Under the pieces are notes generated by a model. That model saw nothing but the letters and a program-made list of their open reading frames with translations, was not told the DNA's origin and made no database searches. This document shows, piece by piece, positions 25,576 through 34,777 of a DNA stretch of 64,000 bases (position 1 is its first letter; every line of letters starts with the position of its first letter). The position numbers and the translations under genes are program-made. The DNA is from Blautia sp. BIOML-A1 (lineage in GTDB: Bacteria; Bacillota; Clostridia; Lachnospirales; Lachnospiraceae), in NCBI RefSeq assembly GCF_009883055.1, contig NZ_WWVR01000001.1, positions 186,001 to 250,000 on the forward strand, given 5' to 3'.

Positions 25576-27537
25576 ATGATCATCACACTGAAAGACGGAT
25601 CCAAAAAAGAGTATTCCGAAGCAAAATCAGTTATCGACATCGCTTATGACATCAGCGAAGGACTGGCACGTGCAGCCTGTGCAGGAGAAGTAAACGGAGA
25701 GGTTGTAGACCTTCGTACCGTTCTCGACAGCGACTGCGAACTGAACATTCTCACAGCCAAAGACGAGAAAGGACTTGCCGTTCTTCGTCATACCGCTTCC
25801 CATGTACTTGCTCAGGCAGTACAGAACTTATATCCGGAAGCCAAGGTTGCTATCGGACCTTCTATTGATACAGGATTTTATTACGATTTTGCTCACGAGC
25901 CATTCTCCCGCGAGGACCTCGATGCAATCGAGAAAGAAATGAAGAAGATCATCAAGAAAGGTGCAAAGATTGAGCGCTTTACAAAATCCAGAGAAGATGC
26001 GATCGCATACTTCAAGGAGAAAAACGAGCCATACAAGGTAGAGCTGATCGAGGATCTTCCGGAGGGAGAAGAAATCTCCTTTTATTCACAGGGAGACTGG
26101 ACAGACCTCTGTGCAGGCCCGCATTTGATGAGTGTAAAAGGCGTGAAAGCCTTCAAACTTCTTTCTTCTTCCAGCGCTTACTGGAGAGGAAGCGAAAAGA
26201 ACGCCATGCTGACACGTATCTACGGAACCGCTTATGCAACAAAAGACGAGCTCAAAGAACATCTGGAGCAGATGGAAGAAGCCAAGAAACGTGACCACAA
26301 CAAACTTGGCCGTGAGATGAAAATCTTCACAACAGTAGACGTGATCGGCCAGGGACTTCCGCTTATCATGCCAAACGGTGTTATCATGATGCAGGAACTG
26401 CAGAGATGGATCGAAGATGAGGAGACAAAACGTGGCTATGTAAGAACCAAGACTCCTCTGATGGCAAAGAGCGACCTCTACAAGATCTCCGGACACTGGG
26501 ATCATTACAAAGACGGAATGTTCGTTCTCGGTGATGAAGAGACAGACAAAGAAGTATTTGCACTTCGTCCGATGACATGCCCGTTCCAGTACTATGTATA
26601 CAAAGCAGAACAGCACAGCTACCGTGATCTGCCGCTGCGTTACGGCGAGACATCCACACTGTTCCGTAACGAGGACTCCGGTGAGATGCACGGCCTGACA
26701 CGAGTTCGTCAGTTTACAATCTCTGAGGGACATCTGATCGTAAGACCAGACCAGATGGTAAAAGAATTCAAAGACTGTATCGCACTTGCACAGTACTGCC
26801 TGCAGGTACTTGGAGTTGAGGAGGATGTAACCTACCATCTGTCCAAATGGGATCCGAACAACAGAGAAAAATACATCGGTGATCCGGAAGTATGGAATGA
26901 GACAGAAGAAGATATTCGTCAGATGCTCGAAGAACTGAACATCCCATTCACAGAGGATGTCGGAGAAGCAGCTTTCTACGGACCAAAAGTCGACATCAAC
27001 GCAAAGAACGTATATGGCAAAGAAGATACCATGATCACAATCCAGTGGGATGCACTTCTTGCTGAACAGTTTGATATGTACTACATCGACGAAAACGGTG
27101 ACAAAAAACGTCCGTGTATCATTCATCGTACATCCATGGGATGCTATGAAAGAACACTTGCATGGCTGATCGAAAAATACGCAGGAATGTTCCCGACATG
27201 GCTGTGTCCGGAGCAGGTTCGTGTGATCCCGATCTCCGAGAAATTCAACGCTTATGCTGACAAAGTAGAAGCACAGATGAAAGAAGCAGGCATCCGCTGC
27301 TCCGTTGACAGACGTTCCGAAAAGATGGGATACAAAATCCGTGAAGCACGTCTTGAGAGAGTACCGTACATGCTCGTAGTCGGTGCAAAAGAAGAGGAAG
27401 AGGGCAAAGTTTCCGTAAGAAGCCGTTACCTTGGCGATGAGGGAATGAAAGAACTCGGAGAATTCATTGCAGCGATCAAAGAAGAAATCAAAAACAAAAC
27501 AATCCGTAAGATCGAAGTCCAGGAAGAGAAAAAATAA
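25576..27537 (+). CDS. thrS: threonine--tRNA ligase
   Basis: Start ATG 25576 (MIITLKDGSKKEYSEAKSVI) follows AAAAGGAG; an ORF extending upstream runs through the T-box and is rejected. 653 residues: TGS domain, SAD/editing domain (HTASHVLAQAVQNLYPEAKV), class II catalytic core (MTCPFQYYVYK, GEMHGLTRVRQF, HRTSMGCYERTLAWLIEKYA), C-terminal anticodon-binding domain. It charges tRNA-Thr. Confidence 0.97.
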   Translation: MIITLKDGSKKEYSEAKSVIDIAYDISEGLARAACAGEVNGEVVDLRTVLDSDCELNILTAKDEKGLAVLRHTASHVLAQAVQNLYPEAKVAIGPSIDTGFYYDFAHEPFSREDLDAIEKEMKKIIKKGAKIERFTKSREDAIAYFKEKNEPYKVELIEDLPEGEEISFYSQGDWTDLCAGPHLMSVKGVKAFKLLSSSSAYWRGSEKNAMLTRIYGTAYATKDELKEHLEQMEEAKKRDHNKLGREMKIFTTVDVIGQGLPLIMPNGVIMMQELQRWIEDEETKRGYVRTKTPLMAKSDLYKISGHWDHYKDGMFVLGDEETDKEVFALRPMTCPFQYYVYKAEQHSYRDLPLRYGETSTLFRNEDSGEMHGLTRVRQFTISEGHLIVRPDQMVKEFKDCIALAQYCLQVLGVEEDVTYHLSKWDPNNREKYIGDPEVWNETEEDIRQMLEELNIPFTEDVGEAAFYGPKVDINAKNVYGKEDTMITIQWDALLAEQFDMYYIDENGDKKRPCIIHRTSMGCYERTLAWLIEKYAGMFPTWLCPEQVRVIPISEKFNAYADKVEAQMKEAGIRCSVDRRSEKMGYKIREARLERVPYMLVVGAKEEEEGKVSVRSRYLGDEGMKELGEFIAAIKEEIKNKTIRKIEVQEEKK

Positions 27538-27574
27538 TAAAAAATCTCCTCATAACGCAAAACTTCTTTCATGC

Positions 27575-27650
27575 TGTCGATAAGACGCGAGAAGTTCTGC
27601 AGAACTGAGTTCCTGTTTTGACAAAATCTGCACCCTCTGTCTTATATAAT
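27575..27650 (+). promoter_or_regulatory. spoIIG-like Spo0A-dependent promoter
   Basis: TTGACA (27618-27623) and TATAAT (27645-27650) are separated by an abnormally long 21-bp spacer. The -35 overlaps TGACAAA, one mismatch from a 0A box (TGNCGAA), and another 0A-like TGTCGAT lies at 27575-27581. The B. subtilis spoIIG promoter has the same logic: a long spacer of about 22 bp and Spo0A boxes overlapping the -35. Confidence 0.6.
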
Positions 27651-27740
27651 GAGATCACTTACCAAAGTGAAGGATTTATATAAGTGCAGAGGGTCTTTTT
27701 TTATATATTACAGGATGCCATTTTCTTTGGGGAGGATCAT

Positions 27741-28589
27741 ATGCAGGAGATCTACATAGACGTTGTTTTTGCAGCAAATCTTTTGATGGATTATCTTCTC
27801 CTCGAGCTGGTGGCAAGATTCTTAAGATGCCGCACCAGTCACAGACGTTGTCTGGCTGCCGCCATCCTGGGGGCTTTTGGTTCCTGCCTGATCCTCTGTA
27901 TCCCTTCGGAAAATACTCCGGTGCTGACAGTTGTTCTTCATGGCTTCTGTGCACTTCTGATGCTTCGGATCGGACTTAAGATCCAGAAGGAAGCGCTTCT
28001 TCTCAAAGCGTTTCTGATGTTATATCTGACCGCATTTCTGTGCGGCGGCTTCTGGGAGGCTGTTTCAAGAGAAAGAGCACTTACGCTCAGGATATTTCTG
28101 CTGTGTGTTTTTGTGGTATACACAGGCAGCAGTGCTTTTCTTTTTGCGGCAGACTCGATCCGGGCGGGCCGGAAGAATATTTATCCTGTGACACTTGGGT
28201 GTCAGGGAAGAGTACAGTCAGCTTACGGGCTTTACGACAGTGGAAACCTTCTTACAGATCCGTTGAATGGCAAACCAGTGTCGATCATTGAACCGGAGCT
28301 TCTGTATAAGCTTCTGACAAAGGAGGATGCAGAAATCCTGAGAAGCTTCCATGAGAATCCGAAGGAACTGACAAATACAGAGATCGCAGCTCTGAAACCA
28401 CATTATCTGTCACTTACGACAGTAGGGAACGACCCGCAGATGCTTCTGGCAGTGATGCTTGATGACCTGTGCATCCATACTCCTGGAAATGTGATCCATA
28501 TAGCAGAACCGGTTTTTGCACTGACATCGAAATCTACCGCTTTGGGGAGGGAATACAGGCTATTGTTGAATTCCAGATTATTGCGTTAG
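27741..28589 (+). CDS. spoIIGA: sigma-E processing peptidase SpoIIGA
   Basis: Start ATG 27741 (MQEIYIDVVFAANLLMDYLL) after GGGGAGGATCAT; the longer ORF start at 27684 lacks an SD. The N-terminal half has about five membrane segments. The C-terminal half holds the aspartic-protease-like motif LYDSGNLLTDPLNGKPV. It cleaves pro-sigma-E in the mother cell during sporulation. The sigE gene is 12 bp downstream. Confidence 0.93.
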   Translation: MQEIYIDVVFAANLLMDYLLLELVARFLRCRTSHRRCLAAAILGAFGSCLILCIPSENTPVLTVVLHGFCALLMLRIGLKIQKEALLLKAFLMLYLTAFLCGGFWEAVSRERALTLRIFLLCVFVVYTGSSAFLFAADSIRAGRKNIYPVTLGCQGRVQSAYGLYDSGNLLTDPLNGKPVSIIEPELLYKLLTKEDAEILRSFHENPKELTNTEIAALKPHYLSLTTVGNDPQMLLAVMLDDLCIHTPGNVIHIAEPVFALTSKSTALGREYRLLLNSRLLR

Positions 28590-28601
28590 GAGGAGCATAT
28601 T

Positions 28602-29333
28602 ATGAGAAGATCAGCAGCAAGTGTGGATTATAACCCGTTTCAGCTTTTTCAGAGACTGGTACTGACAAGATCAAGAGATGTCTATTATATAGGTGGAAGT
28701 GACGTACTTCCGGCACCTTTGGATCCAAAGAGAGAGGCATATGTGATCAGTAAGCTGGAAACCGACCAGCACCAGGAGGCAAGATCCCTTCTGATCGAGC
28801 ATAATCTGAGACTCGTGGTCTATATTGCGAAGAAATTTGACAATACAGGAGTCGGGGTGGAGGATCTGATCTCTATTGGGACTATAGGACTGATCAAGGC
28901 GATCAATACCTTCAATCCGGTCAAGAATATCAAGCTTGCGACCTACGCATCCAGATGTATTGAGAATGAGATCCTGATGTATCTTCGACGGAACAGCAAG
29001 ACCCGGATGGAGGTATCCATTGATGAGCCGCTGAATGTGGACTGGGATGGAAACGAGCTTCTCCTTTCGGATGTTCTGGGGACAGAGGATGATGTGATAT
29101 CAAGGAAGATGGAGGATGAAGTAGAGATCACCCTTCTCGGTAAGGCAATCAATAAACTTTCTCCGAGGGAGCAGATGATCATCAAGCTTCGCTTCGGACT
29201 CAATAATGCAGACGGCAAAGAAAAAACACAGAAAGAAGTTGCAGATCTTCTTGGAATTTCCCAGTCGTATATCTCCCGACTTGAAAAACGTATCATGAAA
29301 CGTTTGAAGAAAGAAATCATAAAATATGAATAA
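28602..29333 (+). CDS. sigE: sporulation sigma factor E
   Basis: 243 residues, with an N-terminal pro-like extension before the sigma-70 region 2 ([55 protein letters not shown]) and region 4 ([15 protein letters not shown] ... [20 protein letters not shown]). First mother-cell sigma factor. SD TTAGGAGGAG. sigG, often next in clostridia, is not adjacent here. Confidence 0.96.
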   Translation: MRRSAASVDYNPFQLFQRLVLTRSRDVYYIGGSDVLPAPLDPKREAYVISKLETDQHQEARSLLIEHNLRLVVYIAKKFDNTGVGVEDLISIGTIGLIKAINTFNPVKNIKLATYASRCIENEILMYLRRNSKTRMEVSIDEPLNVDWDGNELLLSDVLGTEDDVISRKMEDEVEITLLGKAINKLSPREQMIIKLRFGLNNADGKEKTQKEVADLLGISQSYISRLEKRIMKRLKKEIIKYE

Positions 29334-29398
29334 GTAATTCTGGTAACTATTCAGAAGATAGAGAGGATACTGAACAGTTACGAATTCTGTTTATAAGC

Positions 29399-29457
29399 GG
29401 ACACATCCTGGCATATATATAGAAAGAATATGCGAGAGGATGTGTCCTTTTTTGCGA
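29399..29457 (+). terminator. terminator after sigE overlapping the cwlD 5' end
   Basis: GGACACATCCT (29399-29409) pairs with AGGATGTGTCC (ending about 29448), and inside it GCATAT pairs with ATATGC. A run of six T follows. The ATG at 29440 lies within the right arm of the stem, so cwlD either starts further down or uses a promoter inside the hairpin. Confidence 0.8.
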
Positions 29458-30150
29458 AAATATAGGATGGAATTGATCATGGCATGCCTGTTGCTGATAA
29501 GCTTTTATTTTTTGTCCAGGCAGGCTGCCGCAGTATCCGTGTGGATGAATTCTGAAGAAGTCGAAAAGAAAGAAAATGTAATCGTGCTGGATCCGGGGCA
29601 CGGGGGAAGTGATCCGGGAATGATCGGGATAGACGGACTGGAAGAAAAAAATATCAACCTGTCCGTGACACTTCTTCTCAAAGAAAAACTGGAAGAAAAG
29701 GGATATACAGTCGTCCTGACCAGAGAAGAAGACAAGGGACTTTATGACGAGTCTGCACAGAACAAAAAGGCACAGGATCTGCAGCGAAGAATTGCCCTGA
29801 TCGATGAGACCGCTCCGGTACTGACGGTCAGCATTCATCAGAACAGCTATCATGACCCGACAGTCAAAGGCCCGCAGGTTTTTTACTATGAAACCTCACT
29901 GGAGGGAAAAGAACTGGCTGCGGTTCTCCAGGAAAGACTGAATGTGATGCTCGAGGTGGAACGGCCGCGGGAAATCAAGGGAAACACCAGCTACTATCTG
30001 CTGAAGAGGAGCAAGAGCATCCTGGTCATAGCGGAGTGCGGATTTCTCACGAATCCGGAAGAGGCAGAACTTCTGCAGACAAAAGAATATCAGGAAAAAG
30101 TAGCCGCCGCACTGGCAGAGGGAATCAATAGTTATTTACAGAAGTGGTAA
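29440..30150 (+). CDS. cwlD: N-acetylmuramoyl-L-alanine amidase, CwlD-like
   Basis: About 236 residues: N-terminal signal anchor, then an Amidase_3 domain with zinc-site motifs LDPGHGGSDPG, LEEKNINLSV, VSIHQNS and the catalytic-type ECGFLTNPEE. CwlD removes side peptides for muramic lactam formation in the spore cortex, consistent with the adjacent sigE. The start is uncertain: ATG 29440 lies in the sigE terminator; ATG 29467 and 29479 (preceded by AGGATGG) are alternatives. Confidence 0.87.
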   Translation: MCPFLRKYRMELIMACLLLISFYFLSRQAAAVSVWMNSEEVEKKENVIVLDPGHGGSDPGMIGIDGLEEKNINLSVTLLLKEKLEEKGYTVVLTREEDKGLYDESAQNKKAQDLQRRIALIDETAPVLTVSIHQNSYHDPTVKGPQVFYYETSLEGKELAAVLQERLNVMLEVERPREIKGNTSYYLLKRSKSILVIAECGFLTNPEEAELLQTKEYQEKVAAALAEGINSYLQKW

Positions 30151-30231
30151 AATTTTTTTGCTATTAATTTCGTATTCTGTTATACTGGATTAGAAACAAT
30201 GCAGAAGATAAGAAATACAGAGGGTGTATTT

Positions 30232-32220
30232 ATGTTAGGAATTATTTACTGTTTGCTGGCAGTACTGATCGGAAAAGAAGCAGCAGGGATGTTCTTTGCA
30301 TCGGGAGACGGAAAGAACAATAAATTCTGGATACTGAGCTGTGGCGCATTCGGGACCGGAATTCTGATATTCGGATGGAGCACCTATATGATCTCCTGGG
30401 CAGCGAGTGCACTCGGAGCACAGAAACCGCTCTTTTACGGGAATGTGTTCGTGATGGCACTCTCACTTGTCTTTTTGATTTTTCTGTATACCATGAGGTA
30501 TCGGAGAGACAATACCATACTGTCTGGATATGAGCGTGAACTGATCAGAGATACGAAACAGTTTCGTGTGGAAGTAATTTTCTTTGTGATCCTTGCCGTG
30601 TTTATCAGCTGGATCATGTTTTATGTATTTTACATAAAGGACGGTGTCCTTTATTCCGGCTATACTGTTTACGGAGATTACGCACCGCATACAGCGATGA
30701 TCCGCTCCTTTTCGCTGGGAAATAATTTCCCGACTCAGTATCCGCATTTTGGAGGGCAGGATGTAAAATATCATTTTATGTTCCAGTTCCTGGTAGGAAA
30801 TCTCGAATTCCTCGGACTGCGGCTGGATCTGGCCTATAACCTGGTCAGCATCCTGGCACTGCTGGCATTTCTCATCATGCTTTACAATCTGGCACTTCGT
30901 ATTACCAGAAGCCTGACAGCCTCCGTATGTACGATCCTGTTTTTCTTTTTCAGAAGCGCACTGACATTTTTTCAGTTTGTGATCGAGCATCTTGTGGCAG
31001 GAGACCTGGCAGAAACCTTCAAAACCAATATGAGCTTTATTGGCTACACACCGAACGAAAACTGGGGACTCTGGAATTTCAATGTCTATCTGAATCAGAG
31101 ACATCTGGCGTTCGGACTTCTGATCGTCGCCCTGGTGCTGTGGATGTTTTTGGACTGGGTAGAGGCCGGATGTGCACACAGGGAAAAAGGCTGGCACTGG
31201 CTTATTGGCAGAGTATTCAGCAGAGATGCCTGGAAGAGCCGGAACCTGGAGAATGCACTATTTGCCGGAATGTTGCTGGGAATGACCTCTTTCTGGAATG
31301 GGGCAGCGGTTATCGGAGGTCTTCTGATCCTGTTTGGATTTGCCGCATTTTCGGATGGAAAACTCGATTATCTGGTAACAGCGGCGGCAGCAGTTATATT
31401 TGCAGAGCTTCAGGCAAGACTGTTTATCTGGGGAAATGTCGTGGAGACCTCCTTTTACTGGGGATTCCTGGCAGAGAATAAGTCGCTGCCGGGGGTACTG
31501 TGGTACCTTCTCCAGATGAGCGGAATCTTCTTTCTTGGGGCACTGGTAATTCTGTACTTCCTGAGAGACCGAAGACAGCGGGTTATCCTCATAAGCTTTC
31601 TGTTCCCGCTGATTTTTGCATTCTGTATGTCCCTGACACCGGATATCGCAGTAAATCATAAATATATCATGATTTCCTATGCGTTTGTGGCAATGTTCTG
31701 GGGATGGGCAGTGGTTCAGCTGTTTGGCAGAGGTATCTGGCAGAAGGCGGCGGCAGTGCTGCTTGCAGTCTGTCTGACGATCACAGGAATCTATGATTTT
31801 GTGATCATTGTACGCGATAATGGACCCGGTCGAAGAGTCACCGTAAATATGAACAGTGCCCTGACGGAGTGGCTTGCAGACAACCTCACAAGTAAGGATC
31901 TGATCCTGACACCGGAGTACAGCATCAACGAGGTGACGATGGCAGGAGTCATGATGTACATGGGCTGGCCTTACTATGCATGGTCTGCCGGATATGATAC
32001 CTACGGCCGGGCAGAGATTGCCAAAACGATCTACAGCTCAACCGATGAAAATACTGTGAAATCACTTGTAAAACAGGAAAAAATCACCTATATTTTATTC
32101 GAAGATGGAATGAAATTCGAAGAAACAGAATGCAGAGAAGATGTTATTGCAAAAGCATTCCATCTGGTGTACCAATCAGAGGATGGGAGAATAAGAATTT
32201 ATGAAACCTCAAACAGTTAA
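30232..32220 (+). CDS. large polytopic membrane protein, DUF2298/GT-C-like
   Basis: Start ATG 30232 (MLGIIYCLLAVLIGKEAAGM) is preferred because of GAGGGTG upstream; the ATG at 30199 lacks an SD. About 662 residues with at least ten membrane spans. The loop YGDYAPHTAMIRSFSLGNNF PTQYPHFGGQDVKYHFMFQF, read on, resembles the donor/acceptor loop of DUF2298 (YYY family) and other GT-C glycosyltransferases. It overlaps the next, related gene by 20 bp. Function unknown; transfer of a lipid-linked sugar on the outer face is a guess. Confidence 0.65.
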   Translation: MLGIIYCLLAVLIGKEAAGMFFASGDGKNNKFWILSCGAFGTGILIFGWSTYMISWAASALGAQKPLFYGNVFVMALSLVFLIFLYTMRYRRDNTILSGYERELIRDTKQFRVEVIFFVILAVFISWIMFYVFYIKDGVLYSGYTVYGDYAPHTAMIRSFSLGNNFPTQYPHFGGQDVKYHFMFQFLVGNLEFLGLRLDLAYNLVSILALLAFLIMLYNLALRITRSLTASVCTILFFFFRSALTFFQFVIEHLVAGDLAETFKTNMSFIGYTPNENWGLWNFNVYLNQRHLAFGLLIVALVLWMFLDWVEAGCAHREKGWHWLIGRVFSRDAWKSRNLENALFAGMLLGMTSFWNGAAVIGGLLILFGFAAFSDGKLDYLVTAAAAVIFAELQARLFIWGNVVETSFYWGFLAENKSLPGVLWYLLQMSGIFFLGALVILYFLRDRRQRVILISFLFPLIFAFCMSLTPDIAVNHKYIMISYAFVAMFWGWAVVQLFGRGIWQKAAAVLLAVCLTITGIYDFVIIVRDNGPGRRVTVNMNSALTEWLADNLTSKDLILTPEYSINEVTMAGVMMYMGWPYYAWSAGYDTYGRAEIAKTIYSSTDENTVKSLVKQEKITYILFEDGMKFEETECREDVIAKAFHLVYQSEDGRIRIYETSNS

Positions 32221-34453
32221 AAAAACAATCATAAAAGTCATACCGGCAGTACTTCTTGTCGCGTTGTCTGCCTTTCTCCTTAAAGGAGATGTGTGGACAT
32301 TCTGGACATGGTATCTCCTTGCCGCCGTGCTTGGATGCGTGGGTATGGCAGTTACAGGAAGACTTTTTCGAAGCTTTGAAGACAAAGGATGGATGTTTTC
32401 GAAGGTTGTTTCCATTACGATCACAGGCTTTCTGACCTGGTTTCTGGTATCTGTCAAGATTTTGAAATTTACGACAGCTGCCTGCGTGGGCATTGCACTG
32501 GTGTATGGAATCATCTGCATCCTTGCATACGAGAAACAGCGGAGAAATGGATACGAATGTCTTCCAATCGACAGACTGGATCTTGTTTATATAGAAGAAA
32601 TCCTGTTTTTTGCGGCATTTCTTCTGTGGACCTATCTGGCAGGATTTCATCCGGCAGCCCATGGAACAGAGAAGTTTATGGACTATGGCTTTATGGAAGC
32701 AATGATGCGCAGCAAGACACTTCCGGCAACCGACCTCTGGTATTCTCAGGGCAAGATCAATTACTATTACGGCGGCCAGTACTTTGCAGTATTTCTGACA
32801 AAGCTTTCCGGCACACAGGTGGAGCTTACCTATAACCTGATGCGTACCTTTGTTGCAGGCTTTGCTTTTGTACTTCCGTTTTCCCTGGTGCGTCAGATGA
32901 CAACAGACTTACAGGGCAGGAAAGTTACAGGCTGGAAGAAACAGCTTCCGACACTTGCAGGTTTCCTTGCAGGACTGGCGGTTTCCATTGCCGGAAATAT
33001 GCATTATGTGGTCTATGCACAGATCCTCCCACTCATCCAGAAATTAAAGGGCGAGGAAGTGAGCGGATACTGGTTCCCGGATGCTACTCGTTATATCGGA
33101 TTCAACCCGGATGTGCCGGACAAGACGATCCATGAATTTCCGTGCTACTCCTTCGTACTGGGAGACCTTCATGCACATGTGGTAAACATCATGTTTGTCC
33201 TTCTGCTTCTGGGACTTCTGTATGCATGGACAAAGAAGGTGCGGAACACAACACCGTCTGTGGAGAAACTGGGACGTCGGAAATTCTGGATGAAACAGCT
33301 TCTGATGCCGCAGATCCTGGCGGCAGCAATGCTCCTTGGAATGTTCCACTGGACAAACTACTGGGATTTTGTCATCTACTATGTCGTGACCGGCGGAACA
33401 GTATTGTTTATGAACATCATCTGTCTGAAAGGCGATATCAGACGGATCCTTGCAGTAACGATAGCACAGGCAATAGAAATCTTTGCCATCGCAACGGTGA
33501 TCATTCTGCCGTTCACCCTGCAGTTCACAACCATGGTACAGGGCGTAAGACTGGCACAGAACCATTCCCTGCCACATCAGCTTCTGATCCTGTGGGGACT
33601 TCCGACGATCCTGACACTTGTGTTTGTGATCTCGCTTATTATCGAGAAACTGAAAAAACTGGAGCACAAATCCCTCTACCGCCTGATGAAGGCAGTCCGC
33701 ACACCGGATCTGTTTGCGGTGATCATGGGACTGTGTGCGATCGGACTGGTTGTAATCCCGGAGCTGGTATATGTCCGCGATATCTATGAGAATGGAAATG
33801 CCCGTGCCAATACCATGTTCAAGCTGACCTATCAGGCTTATATCATGTTTGGAATGACGATGGCATATGTGATCTTCCGGCTGTTATTCATAAACTGCAA
33901 AAAAATCCTCAAGGCAGTCGGGGTGATCGGACTTGTACTTCTTCTGTGGACCTGTGGATACTTTGGACGAAGCGTGGATTCCTGGTTTGGACAGGTTCTG
34001 GATCCGTCCCAGTACAAAGGTTTGAATGCAACGGCATTTCTGGAAACAGATTTCGTGGAAGATGCCGGTGCGATCCGATGGCTGAAAGAAAACATTCAGG
34101 ATTCCCCTGTGGTTCTGGAGGCAAACGGCGACAGCTACTCCAACTATGAACGAGTTTCCGCAATGACCGGACTTTCTACCGTGATGGGCTGGTATGTACA
34201 CGAATGGCTGTGGAGAAATGATGTGGCCGATCTGAATGAGAAATCTGCCGAGATCGAGAGCATTTATACCTCTACGGATACCCAGAGAGTCCAGGAACTG
34301 ATCAAGAAATATGACATTTCCTATATCTTTGTAGGTTCCTGCGAAAGAGAAAAATACGGTGAAAACCTCAACAATGCAGGACTGGAGAGCCTTGGCGAAA
34401 TTGTATACCAGGATCCGAATTATGAAACCTATATTGTAAAAATCGAGAAGTAA
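32201..34453 (+). CDS. DUF2298 (YYY-family) membrane protein
   Basis: 750 residues, about 14-16 membrane spans. The signature HGTEKFMDYGFMEAMMRSKT then TDLWYSQGKINYYYGGQYFA matches the DUF2298 pattern (GTEKFMD ... DPW..G..INYYYFG). These proteins look like GT-C glycosyltransferases of unknown substrate. It follows a likely paralogue and is closed by a terminator. The position just upstream of the polysaccharide locus could be functional or coincidental. Confidence 0.75.
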   Translation: MKPQTVKKTIIKVIPAVLLVALSAFLLKGDVWTFWTWYLLAAVLGCVGMAVTGRLFRSFEDKGWMFSKVVSITITGFLTWFLVSVKILKFTTAACVGIALVYGIICILAYEKQRRNGYECLPIDRLDLVYIEEILFFAAFLLWTYLAGFHPAAHGTEKFMDYGFMEAMMRSKTLPATDLWYSQGKINYYYGGQYFAVFLTKLSGTQVELTYNLMRTFVAGFAFVLPFSLVRQMTTDLQGRKVTGWKKQLPTLAGFLAGLAVSIAGNMHYVVYAQILPLIQKLKGEEVSGYWFPDATRYIGFNPDVPDKTIHEFPCYSFVLGDLHAHVVNIMFVLLLLGLLYAWTKKVRNTTPSVEKLGRRKFWMKQLLMPQILAAAMLLGMFHWTNYWDFVIYYVVTGGTVLFMNIICLKGDIRRILAVTIAQAIEIFAIATVIILPFTLQFTTMVQGVRLAQNHSLPHQLLILWGLPTILTLVFVISLIIEKLKKLEHKSLYRLMKAVRTPDLFAVIMGLCAIGLVVIPELVYVRDIYENGNARANTMFKLTYQAYIMFGMTMAYVIFRLLFINCKKILKAVGVIGLVLLLWTCGYFGRSVDSWFGQVLDPSQYKGLNATAFLETDFVEDAGAIRWLKENIQDSPVVLEANGDSYSNYERVSAMTGLSTVMGWYVHEWLWRNDVADLNEKSAEIESIYTSTDTQRVQELIKKYDISYIFVGSCEREKYGENLNNAGLESLGEIVYQDPNYETYIVKIEK

Positions 34454-34460
34454 AATATAA

Positions 34461-34510
34461 AAGCAGGTGCTGTTTTTCTGTGACGAACAGAAAAAGGTAC
34501 CTGCTTTTTG
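34461..34510 (+). terminator. terminator after the DUF2298 genes
   Basis: AAGCAGGT pairs with ACCTGCTT and an inner TTTTTCTG pairs with CAGAAAAA, followed by TTTTG. It isolates the membrane-protein operon from the polysaccharide locus. Confidence 0.85.
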
Positions 34511-34543
34511 TAGAAAATAAAAGATAAATTCACACAAAAAAAC

Positions 34544-34757
34544 TTCGTGAAGTATGTAACTTTGCGAAGTTTTTGTCTTTTTTTCAAAGATCATCTTATT
34601 TTAACATACACAAATTCATGTGTAAAGGTACAGAAATGACTTAAAGTCAGTCGTTTTGATACACTTCTTGGCAATTCTGCCCAAATTTTTTTGCATTTTT
34701 TAGCAAAAACTTTTTTCAGAGTTCGTTTTTATTTCGCAAAGTTACATACTTCATGAA
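34544..34757. repeat. 25-bp inverted repeats flanking 164 bp: candidate invertible promoter
   Basis: Arms at 34544-34568 and 34733-34757 match as inverted repeats at 24 of 25 positions. Each arm also has internal dyad symmetry, TTCGnnAAGT-n5-ACTTnnCGAA, with an asymmetric centre ATGTA, like the crossover sites of site-specific recombinases. The left arm, extended by A and T runs (34538-34574), also forms a terminator-like hairpin. The 164-bp interior contains a promoter pointing left. The right arm ends 20 bp before the TnpB-like gene. No recombinase is encoded in the window. Confidence 0.6.
34598..34626 (-). promoter_or_regulatory. promoter inside the inverted-repeat segment, pointing away from the locus
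   Basis: On the minus strand TTTACA (plus 34621-34626), 17-bp spacer, TAAAAT (plus 34598-34603), each hexamer 5/6 to consensus. If the segment were inverted, transcription would begin near 34710 and run into the TnpB-like gene. Confidence 0.5.
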
Positions 34758-34777
34758 AAATCAGCAGAGGTACCTGC

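Noticed and set aside
34544..34757. CRISPR array or MITE
   Set aside because: The two arms are inverted, not direct repeats, and there are only two, so it is not a CRISPR. A MITE is possible, but the ends show no clear target duplication and the interior holds a usable promoter.
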